This document shows, in pieces, positions 35,454 through 44,595 of a stretch of 64,000 nucleotides of DNA. Numbering within the stretch: the first letter of the stretch is position 1; each line of letters begins with the position of its first letter. This DNA is from Pseudogracilibacillus auburnensis (lineage in GTDB: Bacteria > Bacillota > Bacilli > Bacillales > Amphibacillaceae), in assembly GCF_003201975.1 (NCBI RefSeq), contig NZ_QJJQ01000008.1:142897-206896 (forward strand), given 5' to 3'. A program made the translations under genes and the position numbers. Under the pieces are notes generated by a model. The model saw nothing but the letters and a program-made list of their open reading frames with translations, was not told the DNA's origin and searched no databases.

Positions 35454-36455
35454 CTAATATTTGATCCTTGGATCTATGTACGTGTAAAGTAAATCAACGA
35501 TCAAATTAATCATAACAAAAATAAATGCGATGACTAAAATTCCCGATTGTATCACTGGATAATCCCTGTAGTTAATTGCATCAAAAATATACCTACCTAT
35601 CCCTGGCCAACTAAAGATTGTTTCCGTTAAAATAGCCCCTCCGAGCAACACACCTGTCTGTAAGCCAATGACCGTTAATACCGGAATCATTGCATTTTTT
35701 AATGCATGTTTATAAATAATTAAAAATTGCCCCGAACCTTTTGCTCGTACTGTTCTTATATAGTCAGATTGCATCACTTCTAACATAGTCGATCTTGTCA
35801 TCCGGGCAATAATAGCCATTGGAATGGTCCCCAAAGCAATACTAGGTAATACTAAATGTTTTAATGCCGTTACCATTTGAGTAAAGTCCATCTTTATAAA
35901 CGTATCGATCACATAAAAGTACGTAATTGCTTCGATCGGATCACGATTATTTTGCCTACCGTGAGCTGGAAACCAACCTAATTCCTGTGCAAATATCCAT
36001 TGTTCCATTAAAGCTAGCCAAAAAACTGGTATGGAAACACCGATAAGTGCAACAAACATAGCTAAAAAATCAAACCATGAATTTTGCTTCCAAGCACTAA
36101 TAATGCCAGCATTCACACCGACAAAAACAGCAAACACCATCGCAAAAAAGGTTAATTCGAATGTTCCAGCGATATACGGCCAAATCTCTTTCACAATCGG
36201 AGCTTTTGATTTCAAAGAGGTTCCTAAATCGCCTTGGAGCAGTCCTTTTATATAAAGAAAATATTGTTTAAAGTATGACTCGTTTAACCCCATACTCTCT
36301 TCCAAACTTTTGATTGCCGCTTCTGTTGCATTTTGTCCTAAAATTGTTTGGGCGGGACTCCCTGGAATTAAATGAACAATAGAAAAAGTAATTAAAGTCA
36401 TTCCTAGTAAAACTGGAATTAACATTAATAAGCGACGTATCGTGTACGAAAGCAT
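35454..36455 (-). CDS. Peptide ABC transporter permease, DppB/OppB type
   Basis: A 333-residue permease starting MLSYTIRRLLMLIPVLLGMT with the family block HLIPGSPAQ. The loop after TM1 contains GLLQGDLGTSL. The EAA coupling motif is in DYIRTVRAKGSGQFLIIYKH, in parts, and the C-terminus is TYIDPRIKY. GGGGTG precedes the ATG at 36455. A 230-bp gap with no recognised terminator separates it from the binding-protein gene upstream. A 28-residue PIEAITYFYVIDTFIKMDF insertion before TM4 is typical of the DppB group. Confidence 0.93.
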   Translation of the reverse strand: MLSYTIRRLLMLIPVLLGMTLITFSIVHLIPGSPAQTILGQNATEAAIKSLEESMGLNESYFKQYFLYIKGLLQGDLGTSLKSKAPIVKEIWPYIAGTFELTFFAMVFAVFVGVNAGIISAWKQNSWFDFLAMFVALIGVSIPVFWLALMEQWIFAQELGWFPAHGRQNNRDPIEAITYFYVIDTFIKMDFTQMVTALKHLVLPSIALGTIPMAIIARMTRSTMLEVMQSDYIRTVRAKGSGQFLIIYKHALKNAMIPVLTVIGLQTGVLLGGAILTETIFSWPGIGRYIFDAINYRDYPVIQSGILVIAFIFVMINLIVDLLYTYIDPRIKY

Positions 36456-36684
36456 TCTTTCACCCCAGTTCTAGTTCTTTACGATTGTCCAATAGGAAAG
36501 AAAAAGTTCAAATTTTTATCAATAATAAAATAGGAACGTTAAAATGCATCTTCTGCAAATTCCACACGTGAAAGGTAGGTAACAGGCCTCTTTCCGATAT
36601 AAAGCTTCTTGTCAGAGATTTGTAACGTAAAGAAAGTAGAGGGACAAGTTATCTTACCTCATCCCCTGCTAATACACACTCACC

Positions 36685-38364
36685 CTATTCTAAATCGACT
36701 TCTTCTAATGATTCACTTGTTGATAAGTGAGGTACGTAGTTTTTAACAGTGCTCGACGATGCCATGACTGGCGTTGAATGCACTAGCGGAACCATTGGAA
36801 CATCTTCAGCAATAATTGCTTGAGCCTCCTTATACATATCAGCCCTTTTCTCTTGATCGATCTCCACTTTTGCTTCATTCAATAATTGATCCACTTTATC
36901 ACTTTGATAGAATTCACGGTTGCTATCTCCAATAAGATCTCCATGTAGTAAACTACTTAAGAAATAATCGGGATCACCATTTGTGCCTGACCAGCCAAGC
37001 ATATAAATTTGGTGTTCTCCTGCTGCCGTCTTTTCTAGATACGGAGCCCACTCTTCACGAACGATATTTACCGTAATCCCAATTTCTGCTAAGTTATTTT
37101 GAATAATTTCGGCCGTTTTTTCAGGATCTGGCATATAAGGTCTTGCCACTGGCATCGTCCATAAATCAATTTCCAATCCATCTTCATATCCCGCTTCTGC
37201 CAACACCTCTTTTGCTTTTTCAACATCATATTGGTACCCTTCTACATCATCGTTATACCCTAAATAACTAGGTGGCAATGGGTTTTTTGCGACGGTTCCA
37301 TATCCAGCATATAGTGCATCAACAATTGCCTCACGGTCAATTGCATGACTAATTGCTTGTCTTAATAATTCATTATCTAGTGGCTCATTTTGGACATTAA
37401 AACCGACATAGCCAAAATTATTTTCATCGCGGGCATATAATGTTAAGTCCTCATCTGTTTCCACACCAGCTGCGTCATCAGGATTTAGTCCATCCATAAT
37501 ATCGATATCGCCTGAGCGTAGAGCGATTAGTCTTGCCGCATTATCAGGAATAACTTCAAAAATTAGTCGATCTAATTTTGGTAGTCCTTCTTTCCAGTAA
37601 TCTTCATTCTTCTCTAAAATGATCGAATCATCTTTCGTCCAGCTAATAAATTTAAACGGTCCAGTCCCGACTGGATTTTCATTTATTTCCGGGCCATATT
37701 CTTCGAGTGCAGCTGGTGAAGTAATCGCAAAATACGTCATTCCCATATTTTGCAAGAAAAACCCTAACGGCGTATTTAAATTAAATTCAACTGTATGATC
37801 ATCCACTACTACTACTTCATCCACGACATGCCCTTCATCTCCTTTATGTCCACCGAACATGGCCGAATACATAAAGTAGACATAGTCATGATCGGCAAAT
37901 GCATATTCATGCTCTGGGTCGGCAAATCGATCAAAATTTATTTTTACTGCTTCTGCATTAAAATCTGTTCCATCATGGAATTTAACCCCTTCTTGTAGAT
38001 AAAACGTATATTTCAGCCCATCATCTGAAACTTCCCATTCTTTCGCTAAACCAGGTTCCAATTCAAATGAATCAGGTGCAAAATCAATTAATGTTTCTAG
38101 CACTTGTCTTGTAACTCGCGATGACTCCCCATCAGAAGTGCTTCCTGGATCTAAACTTTCAGAATCCCCTCCTCTTGCAAATACTAACGTTTTTTCTCCG
38201 CCACTATCTTCTGTTGCATCACTTCCGTCATCTGTTTCGGTTGTATCAGCATCTCCCTCTGCCTCTGACGGTTCATCCTCTCCCCCACCACATGCACTTA
38301 AAACGAGCATAAGTAGGAACATAAGCATTAATAAGAGTGACCATTTAGACCTTTTACTCCTCAC
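36685..38364 (-). CDS. Peptide ABC transporter substrate-binding lipoprotein (family 5)
   Basis: A 559-residue extracellular solute-binding protein of the OppA/DppE type. The signal peptide ends LSAC (Cys25), followed by a strongly acidic Asp/Glu/Thr linker of about 35 residues. The SBP_bac_5 fold shows ESLDPGSTSDGESSRVTRQV, NPVGTGPFKF and the C-terminal block ending NYVPHL. The start is GTG 38364 with GGGGGG 9 nt upstream. It sits between the ATPase and permease genes, an unusual position. The acidic linker and low pI fit a salt-adapted organism. Substrate size (di- versus oligopeptide) cannot be read from sequence. Confidence 0.93.
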   Translation of the reverse strand: MRSKRSKWSLLLMLMFLLMLVLSACGGGEDEPSEAEGDADTTETDDGSDATEDSGGEKTLVFARGGDSESLDPGSTSDGESSRVTRQVLETLIDFAPDSFELEPGLAKEWEVSDDGLKYTFYLQEGVKFHDGTDFNAEAVKINFDRFADPEHEYAFADHDYVYFMYSAMFGGHKGDEGHVVDEVVVVDDHTVEFNLNTPLGFFLQNMGMTYFAITSPAALEEYGPEINENPVGTGPFKFISWTKDDSIILEKNEDYWKEGLPKLDRLIFEVIPDNAARLIALRSGDIDIMDGLNPDDAAGVETDEDLTLYARDENNFGYVGFNVQNEPLDNELLRQAISHAIDREAIVDALYAGYGTVAKNPLPPSYLGYNDDVEGYQYDVEKAKEVLAEAGYEDGLEIDLWTMPVARPYMPDPEKTAEIIQNNLAEIGITVNIVREEWAPYLEKTAAGEHQIYMLGWSGTNGDPDYFLSSLLHGDLIGDSNREFYQSDKVDQLLNEAKVEIDQEKRADMYKEAQAIIAEDVPMVPLVHSTPVMASSSTVKNYVPHLSTSESLEEVDLE

Positions 38365-38391
38365 CTGAACTTACCCCCCATTTTGATTTTT

Positions 38392-38424
38392 TGCGATTGT
38401 TATAGTGGTTATATATCAATCGCA
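38392..38424. promoter_or_regulatory. Inverted repeat upstream of the peptide-binding protein gene
   Basis: Perfect 8-bp arms TGCGATTG and CAATCGCA separated by 17 nt, about 30 bp upstream of the GTG start and 22 bp below the oppF-type stop. It could be an operator, or a hairpin between the ATPase and binding-protein genes; there is no T-run. Confidence 0.4.
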
Positions 38425-38446
38425 TATAAGATAAATCATTTGTTAC

Positions 38447-39415
38447 TTAATCATAAAGATGACAGGCAACAAAATGATGATCTTCTGCTTCAAGAAAATC
38501 TGGCTTTATTTGTTTACAAATATCCATCGCTTTAGGACATCTCGTATGAAACACACACCCACTAGGCGGACTTGCCGGATTTGGTACATCACCTTGTAAT
38601 ATAATTCTGTCTTTTTTTACATCCGGATCCAAGGAAGGTACAGCGGATAACAATGCTTGAGTGTATGGATGTTTCGGTTTTTCATACAGTGTATCTTTAT
38701 TTGTTAGCTCTACCATATTTCCTAAATACATCACACCAACACGATCACTAATATGTTTAACAACACTTAAATCGTGAGCAATAAAGATGTATGTTAAATT
38801 AAACTCGTCCCGTAATCTACTCATTAAATTTAAAATTTGTGATTGTACAGAAACATCGAGCGCTGAAACAGGTTCATCACAAATGATGAGTTTCGGATTG
38901 TTAGCAAGTGCACGTGCTATTCCAATCCGTTGTCTTTGTCCACCGCTAAATTGGTGTGGATAACGTGATGCATGATATGCGCTTAATCCGACAACTTCAA
39001 GCAATTCATGTACCCGTTCTTTTCTTTTTTCAGCAGAAAGTTCACTGTGAATTAAAAGTGGTTCAGAAATTATCTTCTCAACTGTATGTCGAGGATTTAA
39101 CGATGCATATGGATCTTGGAAAATAATTTGCATATCCCTTCTTAATTTTCGCATCTCTTCATCGCTAATATCGGTAATATCATGATCTTCAAATGTAATT
39201 TTTCCGGCAGTTGGTTCGATCAATCTTAAGATCGCTTTTCCAGTCGTCGATTTTCCACAACCAGATTCACCAACAATTCCTAATATCTCACCTTCCATGA
39301 CTGTAAAAGAAAGGTCGTTTACCGCTTGGACTGAACCAATTTTACGACTGAACACTCCACCCGTAATAGTAAAGTGTTTCTTTAAACCGCTAACTTCCAA
39401 TAGTGGCTTTGCCAT
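38447..39415 (-). CDS. Oligopeptide ABC transporter ATPase, OppF type
   Basis: A 322-residue ATPase. Walker A is GESGCGKST, the signature is FSGGQRQRIGIARAL, Walker B is LIICDEPVSALDVS, and the C-terminal oligopeptide extension has cysteines in SGCVFHTRCPKAMDIC (iron-sulfur-type or structural). ATG 39415 (MAKPLLEV) overlaps the OppD-type gene by 26 nt; GAAGGGG lies 12 nt upstream. An ATG four codons earlier is too close to that site. It pairs with the OppD-type ATPase to energise the importer. Confidence 0.93.
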   Translation of the reverse strand: MAKPLLEVSGLKKHFTITGGVFSRKIGSVQAVNDLSFTVMEGEILGIVGESGCGKSTTGKAILRLIEPTAGKITFEDHDITDISDEEMRKLRRDMQIIFQDPYASLNPRHTVEKIISEPLLIHSELSAEKRKERVHELLEVVGLSAYHASRYPHQFSGGQRQRIGIARALANNPKLIICDEPVSALDVSVQSQILNLMSRLRDEFNLTYIFIAHDLSVVKHISDRVGVMYLGNMVELTNKDTLYEKPKHPYTQALLSAVPSLDPDVKKDRIILQGDVPNPASPPSGCVFHTRCPKAMDICKQIKPDFLEAEDHHFVACHLYD

Positions 39416-40406
39416 TTTTAAACGCATCCCCTTCAAGTTGATCGTGTAAAAAACATCTGCTTCGTCGTTCATTTTGAAAAGAGTATAAGGAAGGGTTTTG
39501 TTCAAAGCATTTCTTAAATGCAAACTCACATCTTGGAGCAAAACGACAGCCTACTCTTCCCATTTTTGGTCGTGGGACTGTACCTGATATAGAATAAAGC
39601 GCTTGATTTTTTTCATCTAATTTTGGTAAGGAACGTATTAAGCCTTTTGTATAAGGATGTTGTGGGTCTTTTAACACGTCTCTCACTGTCCCTTGCTCAA
39701 CTACCTGTCCAGCATACATAACGATGACACGATCACACATTTCCGCTACGACACCTAGATCATGTGTAATTAATAATATGGCAGTATTTTTCTCTTCATT
39801 TAATTTTTGCATCAATTCCAATATTTGCGCTTGAATGGTTACATCTAGTGCAGTTGTTGGTTCATCAGCAATCAGTAACTCTGGCTCACATGACATCGCC
39901 ATTGCAATCATCACCCTTTGTCTCATTCCCCCAGATAATTGATGAGGATATTCTGCCATTACTTCTTCAGCTCTTGGGAGACCAACTATCTTTAATAGTT
40001 CAATAGATTTTTGATGGGCTAGTTTTTTGCTTATCTTTTTGTGAATTCTAATTGCTTCTCTTAATTGGTTTCCAATCGTAAAAAGAGGGTTAAGCGATGT
40101 CATTGGTTCTTGAAAAATCATGGCAATTTCATTCCCACGTATTTCTTTCATTCGTTTATTTTTAACTTTTACTAAGTTTTCTTTTTTGAAGTAGATGTCA
40201 CCGCTTACAATTTTTCCAGGTGGGTCAGGAACTAATTGCATAATGGATAAGGAAGTAACACTTTTACCACAACCAGACTCTCCGACGATACCAACTACTT
40301 CTCCTTTATTTACATGTAAACTTACTCCATCAACAGCAGGAATCTCGCCTTCATCTGTAAAAAAGTGTGTATGAAGCTCTTTTATATTTAGTATCATTTC
40401 TGACAT
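39390..40406 (-). CDS. Oligopeptide ABC transporter ATPase, OppD type
   Basis: A 338-residue ATPase and first gene of the operon. Walker A is GESGCGKSVT, the signature LSGGMRQRVMIAMAM, Walker B LLIADEPTTALDVT, and the C-terminal extension has GCRFAPRCEFAFKKC. GGGGGATTG precedes the ATG at 40406. The operon order is D-F-A-B-C rather than A-B-C-D-F. The 290-bp upstream region (40407-40697) is AT-rich with no clear operator, ending at repeat copy A3. Confidence 0.93.
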   Translation of the reverse strand: MSEMILNIKELHTHFFTDEGEIPAVDGVSLHVNKGEVVGIVGESGCGKSVTSLSIMQLVPDPPGKIVSGDIYFKKENLVKVKNKRMKEIRGNEIAMIFQEPMTSLNPLFTIGNQLREAIRIHKKISKKLAHQKSIELLKIVGLPRAEEVMAEYPHQLSGGMRQRVMIAMAMSCEPELLIADEPTTALDVTIQAQILELMQKLNEEKNTAILLITHDLGVVAEMCDRVIVMYAGQVVEQGTVRDVLKDPQHPYTKGLIRSLPKLDEKNQALYSISGTVPRPKMGRVGCRFAPRCEFAFKKCFEQNPSLYSFQNERRSRCFLHDQLEGDAFKNGKATIGS

Positions 40407-40697
40407 TCACAATCCCCCAATCCATTCTCTATAACTATGCCTTTTACTTGCTTCGTAAAATAATGGAAACACGTCATAATAAATACATATATGGTTAAAA
40501 AAGCTTACGTTAACAATAAGTCGATAAAGTCCATTTGTCAAGATTAATATGAACAATCTTTTAAAGATTACCTATATTCAGACATTTATCGACATGATTC
40601 GCTAAGAAAAGTGTTCTTATTTCGATCACTAAAAATACCTACTCGTTAAAAATTAGCATTCTATTCCTCCAGTTCCATTCTATACGACTATTTAGTT

Positions 40698-42024
40698 ACT
40701 CAACTTTCGCACCAAGAAAACGAGTTCAAACAGTGCTTGGTTAAGCTTGGCGTGCTTCTAATAATATCCTTGACAACCTTAGTATAATAAACTGTTTTCT
40801 AAAAGATGGGACTGCGAATCCTTTTCCTACCAATAAGAGTTATTTTATAAAGGATAACTGTGTATTTTTCGCTGGAACTGCGCATTCATGTTTGGAACCC
40901 TGCATTTTTCGTTGAAACTGCGCATTCCTGATTTGAACCCTGCATTTTTCGTTGAAACTGCGCATTCCTGGTTTGAACCCTGCATTTTTCGCTGGAACTG
41001 TACATTCTTGGTTTGAACCCCGCATTTTTCGCTGGAACTGTTCATTCTTGGTTTGAACCCCGCATTTTTCACTGGAACTGTGCATTCTTGGTTTGAACCC
41101 CGCATTTTTCGCTGGAACTGAGCATTCTTGGTTTGAACCCCGCATTTTTCACTGGAACTGCACATTCTTGGTTTGAACCCCGCATTTTTCGCTGGAACTG
41201 AGCATTCTTGGTTTGAACCCCGCATTTTTCACTGGAACTGCGCATTCCTGGTTTGAACCCTGCATTTTTCGCTGGAACTGTACATTCTTGGTTTGAACCC
41301 CGCATTTTTCGCTGGAACTGAGCATTCTTGGTTTGAACTGTGCATTTTTCACTGGAACTGTGCATTCTTGGTTTGAACCCCGCATTTTTCGCTGGAACTG
41401 AGCATTCCGGTTTTGAACCCTGCATTTTTCGTTGAAACTGCGCATTCCTGGTTTGAACCCTGCATTTTTCGCTAGAACTGCCCATTCTTGGTTTGAACCC
41501 CGCTTTTTGCTTCTGACATTCCTTAGCGAAGGATAAAAGCGAGAACGGAGACCCCGAAACGAGTGAGGCGGGTTAAGGTCGCAACGTCCTTCGCAACACC
41601 GGCACTAGCACGTCCTGGGAATGTGCATTCCCTCGTCCCATCGAAGACATTGCGACTGCGATTACTCGTCGCAATAAACATTGTGCGTCAGAGGCTTAGC
41701 AGCCGCCCATGGAAAAGAAGACACTGTGAAAGTGACCAAAGGGAGCTTGAACAGATGTCACCCTTATGCCTGTAGTGAAAACGGCTGTCTGTAGCGGAAA
41801 TCAACGTTGCTGTGACTAGGTTTGTAGAGAATATATTAAATTAGTTACTGCGTAGCTTATTTCAAATGCGTGATAAGAGCAAATAAACGTAACAAAAAGA
41901 GCGGGAGTTTAGGTGTAAATAGACTGCTTTCCAGCAAATAATTAATCCAAAGTCAATTTGATCACTGTATCTACATCCAACTTCATTCTATGAAGGCCTT
42001 TTTGTCCATTTTACTTTGCAACGG
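40698..42024. repeat. Intergenic repeat family A, copy 3, expanded by a minisatellite
   Basis: Left end CAACTTTCGCACCAAGAAAA at 40700 and right end GTCCATTTTACTTTGCAACG at about 42003-42022 match the two ends of copies 1 and 2. At 1.33 kb it is longer than the others because about 650 bp of 40-bp tandem repeat occupies its left half. The remainder has GC-rich inverted segments. The right end overlaps the 3' end of the AraC-type gene. Confidence 0.75.
40861..41513. repeat. 40-bp tandem repeat (about 16 units) built from two 20-bp halves
   Basis: The unit alternates GCATTTTTCGCTGGAACTGN and GCATTCTTGGTTTGAACCCC; the halves agree at 14 of 20 positions, so the array looks like an old 20-bp repeat now evolving as a 40-bp unit. 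Units differ by a few substitutions (GCTGGAAC/ACTGGAAC/GTTGAAAC). There are no spacers of unique sequence, so it is not CRISPR. All three minus-strand frames stay open over most of it, which explains several spurious reading frames of 98-138 codons. Confidence 0.92.
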
Positions 42025-42807
42025 TGAGCGCTTTACAACTGGTAAACTTTTTTTCAGAGAAAATGAATTATTTTTTTGTCTATACTGTTTTGGGGTCATG
42101 CCATTAAATCGTTTAAACAAGGTAGTGTAATAACTTTGATTACAAAAGTTGAATAATAAAGCAATATCTAATACGGATGAATCGGTATATTTTAAAAAAT
42201 AGATCGATTCATCAATTTTCTTTCGATTAATATATTCTTTAAGAGGAATGCCGACAATCTCGTGAAATAAGGCAGATAAATAATTTGGGCTTACATTTGT
42301 TTCCAATGCTATTTCTTTCAATGAGAGTGGATGCAAAATATGGACATGAATATAATGAATTGCTTGATCAATGATATCATTTTGATAAGGATTTTTTTGA
42401 TAATCACGAATCGCTTTTATAAAATATTGGATCATTTCATACTCAATATTTGCTAATTGTTTTTCGTCATTGGCCCCATCTATTTTTCGAATAAAAACAT
42501 CGCTTAAATTAAATGCATATTCAGGTGTTACTCCGGCTTCAATCGTTGCTCTAGCGAAGAGTGTGCATGAGCAGATAAGTGAATTTTGCAAAGAACGGAA
42601 TGGGGATCTGGATAAACGTGCTTTTTCTAATTTATTAATTTTTTGTAACACGATTTCAGCTTGCAGTTCATCTGCTTGTGATATCCAGTATAATAACTCT
42701 TTTTCCAACGTATAGGATGGATGTGAAAAGAAAGATTCCTCATTTTCTTTCCGCGCTCCCAAAAACTGTTGAATGACATTACGTTCAATATTAGGAGATC
42801 TTTTCAT
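41983..42807 (-). CDS. AraC-family transcriptional regulator of the sugar module
   Basis: A 274-residue regulator with a helical N-terminal region of no recognised family and a C-terminal double HTH (about 150-250): LSLKEIALETNVSPNYLSAL for the first helix pair and SVLDIALLFNFCNQSYYTTL for the second, followed by MTPKQYRQ. It is divergent from the sugar-binding protein gene and probably controls the transporter and phosphorylase genes. ATG 42807 has AGGGG 8 nt upstream. Its last 13 or so residues (SPLQSKMDKKAFIE) and its stop lie inside repeat A3, so the C-terminus was probably altered by that element. Confidence 0.87.
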   Translation of the reverse strand: MKRSPNIERNVIQQFLGARKENEESFFSHPSYTLEKELLYWISQADELQAEIVLQKINKLEKARLSRSPFRSLQNSLICSCTLFARATIEAGVTPEYAFNLSDVFIRKIDGANDEKQLANIEYEMIQYFIKAIRDYQKNPYQNDIIDQAIHYIHVHILHPLSLKEIALETNVSPNYLSALFHEIVGIPLKEYINRKKIDESIYFLKYTDSSVLDIALLFNFCNQSYYTTLFKRFNGMTPKQYRQKNNSFSLKKSLPVVKRSPLQSKMDKKAFIE

Positions 42808-42875
42808 CCATCTTTCCCCTCTCAAAGATCGTAAATTTATAGTAAAAATAGTAATTATTTAATATAACTTTATAA

Positions 42876-42889
42876 CGAAAGCACTTACA
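42876..42889. promoter_or_regulatory. Catabolite-responsive element (cre) candidate
   Basis: CGAAAGCACTTACA matches 12 of 14 positions of the TGWNANCGNTNWCA consensus in either orientation. It lies between araC and the binding-protein gene, 34-47 nt before the latter's start, where CcpA would block transcription in glucose. Confidence 0.55.
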
Positions 42890-42922
42890 ATACAAACAAA
42901 AGATAAAAGGGAGGGCAACATA

Positions 42923-44215
42923 ATGAAGTTTTATCGAGCGATATTTTCGATTATTTTATTATTATCCATGATGATGATTGTTGCATGTTCACAAGGGGAA
43001 GATGATGCGACAGATGGTACAAATGAAAGCACAGATGCAGAAACAGAAACATCAGATGAAAAAGAAGCGGATTCGGGTGATTCCATCGTCCTAAAAGTAG
43101 CGATTCAAAACGATGATACCCCTGGGACTCAAGCATTGATTGATGCATTCAATGAAAGCCAAGACAAGTATACGGTAGAATGGGATGCATTAACGAATGA
43201 CTCAGCCCAAATGCATGACCAACTACTAAACTCATTAACTAGTGGATCCAGTGAATATGATGTCATTTCCATGGACGTTGTATGGGCTGGTGAGTTTGCT
43301 GGAGCTGGATTTTTAGAACCGATTGACGTATTTATGAAGGATGCCGGATTAAGTAAAGATCAGTTTAACGCTGGTTCGATGGATTCTGGCAACTATACTG
43401 GTAAGCAATATACGTTACCACTTTTTCCAGACCTTGGATTACTTTATTATCGTACTGATATTGTAAGCGATGAAGATGCCGCAAAGCTTGAAAATGGTGA
43501 CTACACATATGAGGATTTATATGATATGGCTGAAAACTATGTGGGAGAAGATGGTACTGAATATGGATTTTTATATCAATCAAAACAGTATGAAGGTTTA
43601 ACCGTTAATGTGACCGAATTTACAAAAAGCTACACGGAAATTGAAAAAGGATTAGAAATGATGCATACATTCACGGAAGCGTCATTTAGTCCGAAAGATT
43701 TACTTAATTTCACAGAGGCGGAAACCCATACAAATTTTGAACAAGGAAACGCTGTTTTCGCTCGAAACTGGCCTTACCAGTTCGGTCGGATCCAAGCAGA
43801 AGAGGATGGAGTAGAAGTATCAGTTGATCAAGTTGGCATCGCTCCATTACCGAACGGTGGCTCTGTAGGCGGCTGGTTGCTCGGTATTAATAAACATTCT
43901 GAACATGTTGAAGGTGCTTGGGAGTTCATTTCCTTTGCAGCTGGAGAAGAAGGACAAAAAGTAATGTCTACAGAAGGCGGCTATATCCCTGGATTTAATG
44001 CCTTATTAGAAGATGACGAAGTGCTCTCTTCCAATGAATTACTTTCCTTTCCAGGATTCCAAGTTGCACTGCAAGAAACGATTGCACGCCCTGTTTCACC
44101 TGAGTATAATAAAGTATCCGATTTGATTCAAATTGATGCACATAAATATTTAAGTTCTGGTGAGGATCTTGAAGAAATTAGCACATCAATTGAAGAAGTA
44201 ACGAAGGTCGAGTAA
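42923..44215 (+). CDS. Sugar ABC transporter substrate-binding lipoprotein (family 1)
   Basis: A 430-residue extracellular lipoprotein; the signal peptide ends IVAC (Cys22), followed by an acidic Thr/Asp/Glu linker. The family 1 fold shows IDAFNESQDKYTVEWDAL, SSEYDVISMDVVWAGEFA in parts, GKQYTLPLFPDLGLLYYRTD and GGWLLGINKHSE. It resembles maltose/trehalose-type binding proteins, and the GH65 phosphorylase downstream suggests an alpha-linked glucobiose. GGAGGG precedes the ATG. Its own hairpin terminator follows, allowing more binding protein than permease to be made. Confidence 0.9.
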   Translation: MKFYRAIFSIILLLSMMMIVACSQGEDDATDGTNESTDAETETSDEKEADSGDSIVLKVAIQNDDTPGTQALIDAFNESQDKYTVEWDALTNDSAQMHDQLLNSLTSGSSEYDVISMDVVWAGEFAGAGFLEPIDVFMKDAGLSKDQFNAGSMDSGNYTGKQYTLPLFPDLGLLYYRTDIVSDEDAAKLENGDYTYEDLYDMAENYVGEDGTEYGFLYQSKQYEGLTVNVTEFTKSYTEIEKGLEMMHTFTEASFSPKDLLNFTEAETHTNFEQGNAVFARNWPYQFGRIQAEEDGVEVSVDQVGIAPLPNGGSVGGWLLGINKHSEHVEGAWEFISFAAGEEGQKVMSTEGGYIPGFNALLEDDEVLSSNELLSFPGFQVALQETIARPVSPEYNKVSDLIQIDAHKYLSSGEDLEEISTSIEEVTKVE

Positions 44216-44229
44216 CTTGAGTCAAGCAT

Positions 44230-44274
44230 AACGAAACTTCTTATGATAAGTCCTCATAGGGAGTTTCGTTTTAC
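44230..44274 (+). terminator. Hairpin after the sugar-binding protein gene
   Basis: AACGAAACT pairs with AGTTTCGTT, and inner TTATGA pairs with TCATAG; a TTTT run follows. It is probably a partial terminator setting the ratio of binding protein to permeases. Confidence 0.8.
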
Positions 44275-44399
44275 ACACAAGTGCAAGCTGTCACTACCAC
44301 AAGGTAAGGGGATGTTTAGAAAACACACCGATCGCTTGGCAAGCCTACAGGTGGTAACTAGGTGATGTTGCATTTATGTAATTATTTACATAAGTCTTT

Positions 44400-44560
44400 A
44401 ATGGTGAGAACGAAAGTTGCACTTACGACGCACAGGACGTGCTAGTACTGCCCACCCGCAACAAATATTTTTGATTGGACGAGTGAGCCCAGTCCTAGTC
44501 CTGAGAGGTCGCACTTTTAGCCAGTGAGCAGAAATACATTCCCCTTTTCTTTATTATTTT
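44400..44560. repeat. Diverged repeat core related to family B
   Basis: The gene-free stretch 44275-44595 contains GC-rich blocks of the common type (GGACGTGCTAGTACTGCC, GGACGAGTGAGCCCAGTCC) and TTTTAGCCAGTGAGCAGAAA, which matches one arm of repeat B. The TGTTCAAAA ends of family B are not present, so it is a fragment or a different family. Confidence 0.5.
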
Positions 44561-44595
44561 GGTCTTGTGCAAAACCCATCAAGAGGTGATGAAAA

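Noticed and set aside
40840..41485. Open minus-strand frames of 98-138 codons encoding SSSEKCGVQTKNAQF-like repeats
   Set aside because: All three frames are open because of the 40-bp repeat; the repeat length is not a multiple of three, there is no ribosome site, and variation shows no codon bias.
40861..41513. CRISPR-like array
   Set aside because: Units are directly abutting with no unique spacers, both 20-bp halves are repeated, and no cas genes are present.
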